Source: Acanthamoeba castellanii str. Neff
Taxonomy: Eukaryota > Discosea > Longamoebia > Acanthamoebidae
Length of the DNA stretch: 25,093 bases
Direction of reading: 5' to 3'
Assembly: GCF_000313135.1 (NCBI RefSeq)
Contig: NW_004457518.1
Coordinates: 104,332-129,424, forward strand
The notes below the pieces were generated by a model. That model had not been told where the DNA came from. It saw only the letters and a program-made list of their open reading frames with translations, and did not search any database. The position numbers and the translations under genes are program-made. Each line of letters opens with the position of its first letter. Within the stretch, counting starts at the first letter, position 1. This document shows, piece by piece, positions 19,952 through 25,093 of this stretch.

Positions 19952-22900
19952 ATGACCGACGCACAGGTGATTCGCCATCGGCAGCTCGACGAAGAGGATG
20001 AGCTGGACGCTGATTACCCCGATGAGTACCACGTGCTGGGGGAGGCGCCGGTGCAGCTCGACAAAAGCTTTGCCAGCGCGATCATCGTGGACAACCTGCC
20101 TGTTGTGGGCAAGGAAAAATTTGACAAGTTGCTGGGAGTGGTGACCAAGATCTACAGCCAGATCCCCGGCGGCGCCATCGTCGAGGTGTTCATGCCTACG
20201 GACGAGAAGGGCCAGACCAAGGGCTACGCATTTGTCGAGTTCTCAACTGTCGAGGCAGCCCGCAACGCCGTGCAGCAGACCAATGGCTATAAGCTCGATC
20301 GTGCCCACATCTTCCGGGTCAACTTCTTCGAGGACTTTCAGGTCTACGACAAGGTCACCGACGCTTTCCAGCCCATCGAAATGCCCGCCTACAAGCCCAA
20401 GGTTTGGTGTTGCCACCCATTTTCGCCATTTCCCCCCCCACTACTCTCCCACACTTAGATCCTAACTCACACCACCCTTCTTCCATCCCAACACCACAGG
20501 AAAACCTGTGGTGGTGGCTTATCGAGGAGCCGGGCCAAGCGCGGGACCAGTACGCTCTGCGCTACTCGGACATGACTGAAATCTTCTGGAACGAAGGCAA
20601 AAAGAAGGCCGAGACGCACTTCCGCAAGAAGGTGAGTCCATTTTTGTGAGTGGCGAGGACACGGAGCTGCGTGACCGTATGACTTATCATCACCTCGGAT
20701 CGATTTCGCGGGGGTGGGGGCTGCGCGTTCCAGGACATGACGGAGACCTACGTCACGTGGTCGCCCCATGGCACGTACTTGGGCACTTTCCATCGACAGG
20801 GCGTGATCCTGTGGGGCACGGAGAAGTGGGACAAGGTCATGCGCTTCCAGCACCCCGGCGTCAAGCTTCTCGACTTCTCCCCGCGCGAAAACTACCTCGT
20901 CACCTTTTCCACCCAGCTCGCCCAGTGCGCCCTCCCCTCTCCAAATCAAAACACGCTCACCACACGCGGGTGCTACCGCGGCCCCACCGCACCATGCACC
21001 ACCGTAACCTTTCTGTCCATTTATTTATTAATTCATGTTTCTGTGTGTGATCCACCGCCTGCTGCCAGGAACGACAATCCCAAGGACCCGCAGGGCGTTA
21101 TCATCTGGGACGTGCACACCGGCCTCAAGAAGCGCGGCTTTGTCGGGTCCAAAGAAATGACCTGGCCCACTTTCAAGTGGTCGCACGACGAGAAATATTT
21201 TGCCCGTCTTTCGTACGTGCCTTCATCAGCTTTTCATCGCCCCCCTCTTCCCTCCTCCCGCTATGTTCTTCTTCTTATTATTGTTGATTGGCGTGTAGGG
21301 CCGATACTATTTCCGTCTACGAAACCCCCTCCATGCAGCTGCTTGACAAAAAGTCGTTCAAGCTGCCCGGTGTCAAGGATTTCCAGGTGCGCTGTGGCCC
21401 CCTTCCACCCCCCCCCCCTTTATAACCCAGTGATGTGCCTGCTTGCTGCATTGCACTTGCTACGTCCAGCGTCTCACTCCCTCCCCACCGCTCAACCCGT
21501 AGTGGTCGCCCTCCAACAACGTCATCGCCTGTTACATCCCCGGGCAAGAGTTGGGCGACAAGCCTGCCCGCGTCATGCTGATCGAGATCCCGTCTCGCAA
21601 CGTCCTCCGCTCTCACAACCTCTTCAAAGTCATTGTACGCGTCTCTTCACCTCCCACGCTCCTTGTCCTCGCCTCGCGGCAAGTCGGTCGTTGTTGTTGT
21701 TTCGCCCAGCGAGGAAACAGGAGGACTAACGGAGTGGCGCGCCTCCACATGGATAGGATTGTAGCTTGCACTGGCAGTCCGCTGGGGACTACCTGTGCGT
21801 CAAGGTGGAAAGGAAAGCCACCAAGAAGACCACCACGACCGGTTTTGAACTCTATCGCATGAGAGAAAAGGATGTGCCGCTCGAGGTACATTTCCCCCTT
21901 GTCGTCCGCGCGCTCCGCCTATCATAACGTGCACCCACGCCTCCAACCAACCAACCAACCAACCAACCAACCAACCAACCAACCAACCAACCAACCAACC
22001 AGGCGGTGGACGTGAAAGGCAAAGTAGAAGCTTTTGCCTGGGAGCCCAAGGGCGACCGTTTCGCCGTCATTCACTCCACGGAAGAGCGCGGATCGCGAAA
22101 CGACATCTCCTTCTACACCACCAAGGGTCCGGGTATGGTCTCCCTCCCCAATGGTACCGCGTTGTTGCAGACTCTCACAGAAACGCACGTGATCACCACC
22201 AACTACCACCTGCCTACCGGTACTGGGCACAGGAGGCAAAGTGGCGCTTCTCAAGGTGCTGGAGAAGAGGCAGGCCAACCACGTCTTCTGGTCCCCCAAG
22301 GGCCACCTGGCTGTGCTTGCTGGATTCGGTCCGGGCGGAAACGGCCTGCTGGAGTTCTACAATGTCGACGATCTGGAGTCCATGCGTACCGATCAGCACT
22401 CCATGGCCTCGGAGCTGCAGTGGGACCCGAGTGGTCGCTTCGTTGCTACGTCGAGTACCTACTGGGCGCATCCGCAATCCGACAACGGCTATGTCATCTG
22501 GAGCTTCCACGGAAAGCGCCTGGCCAGTATGCGCCCTGACCAAACCTCCCTCTTCAACCACCGCATTTCACTCACCCCCCTGCTCATCTCTGCACAGACG
22601 CGACCAAGGACAAGTTTTTCCAGTTCCTTTGGAGACCCCGCCCACCCACACTCCTGAGCAAGGAGAAGCAGCGCGACATCGAAAAGAACCTGCGCCAATA
22701 CGCCGTCAAGTACCGCAAGCAGGACCTTGCGCGCAGGAAGGTCGCTTGGGAGGCCTTTGTTGCGAAGCGCCGGCAGGAGCGCGATGCCTGGCACACCTCC
22801 CGCCAGCAGCGTGCGGCGGAACGTGATGCCGAAAAGGCCGCTCGGGCGAAGCTGCGTGGCGGTGTTACTTCTGACGATGAGGAGATTTGGGACGAAGTGG

Positions 22901-22953
22901 AGGAGGAGGTGGAGGAGCTGTTAGAGGAGGAGGTGGAGGTGATCGATTACTAA
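19952..22953 (+). CDS. EIF3B: Translation initiation factor eIF3 subunit B
   Basis: Ten exons: 19952-20401, 20500-20631, 20734-20924, 21069-21212, 21299-21386, 21503-21634, 21757-21885, 22003-22132, 22233-22526, 22598-22953. Total 681 residues, TAA. Residues ~42-125 are an RRM with RNP2 IIVDNL (44-49) and RNP1 KGYAFVEF (90-97). A beta-propeller follows with conserved segments [95 protein letters not shown]. The end matches family members ([18 protein letters not shown], then a basic helix, then an acidic Glu/Val tail). eIF3b is the scaffold of the eIF3 complex, contacting eIF3a, g and i and the 40S subunit (family knowledge). The start precedes an acidic leader typical of the family. The acceptor of intron 7 directly follows a (CCAA)14 run. 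Confidence 0.93.
21943..22002 (+). repeat. (CCAA)14 microsatellite forming the 3' end of an eIF3b intron
   Basis: Fourteen perfect CCAA units, one CC and then AG make up the last 60 bases of the intron between 21885 and 22003. The usual pyrimidine tract is replaced by the repeat, which has no T. Confidence 0.9.
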
Positions 22954-23204
22954 ACCACCCACCACTAAAGACGCTTAATTGCCTACCTGGCAACAAGAGT
23001 AACGGGAAACAATTTGCTGTTGGTCGTCTGGGACAAAAAATCAAATAAAAAACCATTTTGGAATATTATTATCTATATATTTTTGACCGTGTTCCGAAAT
23101 CGCCTGCGGAGTATTGACTTAGATTTTTTTTGCGGCTGTCACCACACCAGCAAGATCACTCGTTTGCTCGCTTGCTCTGTAAGCTCTTGACCTTGCGTTT
23201 TGTT
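22954..23204 (+). terminator. eIF3b 3' region with AATAAA
   Basis: Past the eIF3b stop is an AT-richer 3' UTR with a canonical AATAAA at 23044-23049, followed by AT-rich sequence (ATTATTATCTATATAT). Composition then shifts to the gene-poor repeat block. From 23158 a ~37-bp segment (CTCGCTTGCTCTGTA core) recurs as a direct repeat at about 23332. Confidence 0.6.
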
Positions 23205-23270
23205 CAAACTGCGCCGCTGAGGACGGGCTTCAAGATGTGATAGGACTCAGCCCTGTAGGATGCCTCATTG
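23205..23270 (+). repeat. Left arm of ~66-bp inverted repeat
   Basis: The arm begins CAAACTGCGCCGC and ends AGGATGCCTCATTG. Its reverse complement matches 24989-25054, with mismatches concentrated at the outer (GCGCCGC) end. Confidence 0.8.
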
Positions 23271-23331
23271 GGCCGCTAGGACCTCCCATTCCTTGCCGTT
23301 CTTCCAATTTCAATGCCACATAACAAAGACC

Positions 23332-23369
23332 ACTCTTTTTCTCGCTTGCTCTGTACGCTCGTGCCCTCG
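23332..23369 (+). repeat. Second copy of a ~37-bp direct repeat
   Basis: It matches 23158-23194 with the shared core CTCGCTTGCTCTGTA and weaker flanks. The first copy precedes the left inverted-repeat arm, so this pair straddles it. Confidence 0.6.
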
Positions 23370-23530
23370 GGGGACTCAACCGAAACGAGTAAAACTAATT
23401 GCACGAGTAACACGAGAGCAACACTAGCGACTCACTCAAAGAACGAACACACATGAAATTCGTTGGTGGACGATCCGCGGCAGATAAGCTGAGTGTCTCC
23501 GGAAACGGCGATGTGCTAGCAGCCCCAAAA

Positions 23531-23555
23531 GGCATCCTACCGGTCTGAGTCCTAT
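23531..23555 (-). repeat. Partial third copy of the inverted-repeat sequence
   Basis: GGCATCCTACcGGtCTGAGT and the following CCTAT correspond to the central part of the arms, oriented like the right arm. Confidence 0.65.
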
Positions 23556-23575
23556 GGGGATGATTCGCCGGTCGC

Positions 23576-23668
23576 GATGTCCGCGGATGATTGCGATGTC
23601 CGCGGATAATCGCGACCTCCGCGGACATACCGGACATCCGGGATAATCGCGATCTCCCGCGGACTGCC
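23576..23668 (+). repeat. 19-bp tandem repeat array, CpG-rich version
   Basis: About five units with 18-19-bp spacing; two clear units are GATGTCCGCGGATGATTGC (23576) and GATGTCCGCGGATAATCGC (23595). Later units alternate CCTCCGCGGAC and CATCCGGGATAATCGC. Every unit carries CCGCGG or a near relative, so each is internally palindromic. Confidence 0.75.
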
Positions 23669-23709
23669 TACTCTTCAGCGCCAGGAGGTCGCGATTATCC
23701 CGGATGTCC
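23632..23709. repeat. 26-bp inverted repeat with 26-bp loop
   Basis: 23632-23657 and 23684-23709 are reverse complements with a single mismatch (GATCTCC against GACCTCC). They could form a long hairpin in DNA or RNA, and they overlap the end of the 19-bp array. Confidence 0.85.
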
Positions 23710-23914
23710 GGGATGTCTGTTGGAGTCGGTTGATGTGTTGCCGAAGAAGTAGATTTCTAAAAGTAATTTATTGTTCAAGAACTAACATATTTGAGTAGTT
23801 TCCAAAGTGAGGAAAGGAATAGTTCGAGAAATAAAGTGATAACTGTTTGGGAAATATGATAAGATAAGATAGTGGAGAGCACATGTCGAGGTAGAGTTGA
23901 TGTTTTCCAACAAT

Positions 23915-23984
23915 GTCCACGGAGGTCGCAATTATCCGCAGGAGGTCACAATGTCCACAAGAGATCACAATGTCCACGAAAACA
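23915..23984 (+). repeat. 19-bp tandem repeat array, decayed version
   Basis: Units of exactly 19 bp are GTCCACGGAGGTCGCAATT, ATCCGCAGGAGGTCACAAT and GTCCACAAGAGATCACAAT, then a partial GTCCACGAAA. They match the first array (reading GTCC-CGG-GGTCGCGAT) except that most CG steps have become CA. Confidence 0.7.
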
Positions 23985-24027
23985 AGCCATCCCCTTTGGG
24001 CATGCAACGACAACGCGTAAAATTAGG

Positions 24028-24410
24028 GGAACTACTTAAACTCCAAAAACTCGTCCCTCTTCATCTCCGTCGGCCTCTCCCTCGGCATCTGCCTCTGCAT
24101 CTCCCTCGGCGTCGCCCGCTGCCCCGTCGTGTGGCCCGACATTAGCGGCTGCTGCCCAGCGGAGATCAACAACAGCCCCTTCTACAGGGACGCCCGCGGC
24201 TGCTGCCCGGTGATCACCAACGTGGGCATCCTCTACCCCGACACAATTGCTCACGAGCCCACAGGGAAGTCAATGATAGATTCAGTAAAACTCACTTTCT
24301 TTGAAAGCTCCGGCACAGGTGCCTATCGCTGTGCCAGGCACTGGGCCTTCATGGGTGAGCAGAGTGAGCACTGTATGAGGGGACGAGTAAATAACGAGTT
24401 AAAGGAGTAA
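24028..24410 (+). pseudogene. Orphan coding-like fragment with transmembrane and Cys-rich segments
   Basis: The frame opens after a TAG at 24025 and ends with TAA at 24408, about 127 codons without an early ATG. It encodes a hydrophobic span (SSLFISVGLSLGICLCISLG) followed by a Cys-rich part with two GCCP motifs spaced about 20 residues apart (ISGCCPAEINN, ARGCCPVITN). It then reads into AT-rich repeat sequence. The GC-rich portion (about 24050-24240) contrasts sharply with its surroundings and looks like a captured exon. The opposite strand is also open over part of it. I do not recognise the family. Confidence 0.45.
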
Positions 24411-24626
24411 AAAACGAGTAAAATGACCACAAACCACCTGTGGCAACACTGATTAAACGCGTTAAACTAGTTAAACGCGTTTAACGAGTGTTATTCGTTT
24501 TCCTTGCATCCCCTGACAAGCTGTTGCTGTTTGCACGATTGCCACGAGTAGAAAACTAGTTCTACGAAGTAAACTAGTGCTTCGAGTTAAACGAGTTCTA
24601 CTCGTTTTCGTTGCATCCCTTCATAC
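24380..24626. repeat. Cluster of CGAGTTAA / TTAAACGCG repeats and small hairpins
   Basis: Four tandem 9-bp units (TTAAACGCG, TTAAACTAG, TTAAACGCG, TTTAACGAG) lie at 24453-24488. CGAGTAAA-type units recur at 24382-24421. A 30-bp segment starting AACGAGT and ending CGTTGCATCCC-like occurs at 24483-24512 and 24590-24619. AAACGAG-TTCTA-CTCGTTT at 24588-24606 is a perfect small hairpin. Related CGAGTAA units also occur at 23384-23412. Confidence 0.65.
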
Positions 24627-24988
24627 AGTCCTAGCGCGGTACAGTTCGCTACCTATTCGTTCATGAAACGAACCGAGTTTCTGGAACTCACTTGTCGAAA
24701 GTACTGGATGCTTAGAAAAGTGCCGGCCGCCTGCACGAGTTGTGGGTGAGGCCAAGAGTCCTAACGGGGAATAGGACAGCGGCAGTGCAGTGATGATACC
24801 AAGGTCCTGGTCTCCGCTGAGGCTTTCGCTGTCTCTGCAGCCGACACCGAAGATGTAGCTCACGGTCTAATTGGTCTGGAAAATCATTGGCAGCCTGTTC
24901 GGTATCAAGGCAAGCGAGAAAAACAGTGCTCTCGGTTGAGTGGCCTTGAAAATTGCAAATGTACGCCAAAACGGAGAGGTCGTAGGGT
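24627..24988. other. Gene-free interior of the repeat block
   Basis: No recognisable gene, RNA or tandem repeat. Short open frames on the minus strand (longest about 85 codons, 24969-24712) show no family resemblance. Confidence 0.5.
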
Positions 24989-25054
24989 CAATGAGGCATC
25001 CTACAGGGCTGTGTCCTATCACCTCTTGAAGCCCGTTCTTTGCGGCGCATTTGG
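24989..25054 (-). repeat. Right arm of ~66-bp inverted repeat
   Basis: It begins CAATGAGGCATCCTACAG and ends GCGGCGCATTTGG; inverted with respect to 23205-23270. The window ends 39 bp beyond it, so the outside flank cannot be assessed. Confidence 0.8.
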
Positions 25055-25093
25055 AATCGATTGCGAGGTCAACAGCTTACCAGGCAAGCGAAG

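Larger units (their letters stand above)
23205..25054. mobile_element. Inverted-repeat-bounded composite element, probably non-autonomous
   Basis: The two arms at 23205-23270 and 24989-25054 are inverted copies, about 66 bp with roughly 59 matches by eye. A third, shorter copy at 23531-23555 has the orientation of the right arm. Between them lie 19-bp tandem repeats, a 26-bp inverted repeat, AACGAGT/TTAAACGCG repeat clusters and a GC-rich orphan coding fragment. No transposase or reverse transcriptase can be read in any frame. I infer a non-autonomous DNA element or a composite of several. Target-site duplications are not evident, so the true ends may lie elsewhere, possibly beyond the right edge. 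Confidence 0.45.

Noticed and set aside
23576..23984. CRISPR-like array
   Set aside because: The 19-bp units are directly tandem with no spacers, the context is a eukaryotic genome and no cas genes are present.
1..25093. tRNA, rRNA or snRNA genes
   Set aside because: No cloverleaf, box A/B pair or conserved rRNA/snRNA core could be recognised on either strand. A covariance-model search would be needed to exclude small ones.

Overview
The window looks like nuclear DNA from an intron-rich, GC-rich unicellular eukaryote. An amoebozoan of the Acanthamoeba type is my best inference. It rests on dense short introns, high GC, the gene complement (p50RhoGAP-type RhoGAP, NOT2, Notchless, alpha4/TAP42, eIF3b, ankyrin and U-box proteins) and abundant simple repeats. 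The species cannot be fixed from sequence alone. The genetic code appears standard: TAA, TAG and TGA all end genes here. Exon models below were joined by eye from splice sites, reading phase and remembered family conservation, and the phases close in every complete model.

Layout. 1-3202 (minus): two adjacent genes for secreted or membrane-anchored proteins of unknown function, the first running off the left edge. 3203-4037: a divergent intergenic stretch whose right-hand 650 bp contain no CpG at all and hold a dead reading frame with in-frame stops. 4038-5504 (plus): an ankyrin-repeat protein with a C-terminal membrane anchor. 5700-9064 (minus): a ten-exon p50RhoGAP/ARHGAP1-like protein (Sec14-like BCH domain plus RhoGAP domain). 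9332-10354 (plus): a small U-box E3 ligase. 10773-13868 (plus): Notchless/NLE1 (Rsa4). 14080-15690 (plus): alpha4/TAP42 (IGBP1). 15770-19767 (plus): CCR4-NOT subunit NOT2. 19952-22953 (plus): eIF3b.

From 9332 to 22953 five genes run head to tail on the plus strand. Four of them serve the life of ribosomes and mRNA: 60S maturation, TOR/PP2A signalling, deadenylation and translation initiation. In eukaryotes this is physical proximity, not proof of co-regulation.

22954-25093 is a gene-poor, lower-GC block. It is bounded by ~66-bp inverted repeats about 1.7 kb apart. Inside are a 19-bp tandem repeat family in a fresh and a CpG-decayed version, a 26-bp perfect-but-one inverted repeat, arrays of ACGAGT/TTAAACGCG-like units and a GC-rich orphan coding fragment. 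It looks like a non-autonomous mobile element or composite repeat that has captured host sequence.

The strongest unusual signals are the CpG-free dead ORF, the inverted-repeat element with its decaying 19-bp family, and three apparent GC-AG introns whose donors begin GCAC, matching the GTAC donors that dominate this region.
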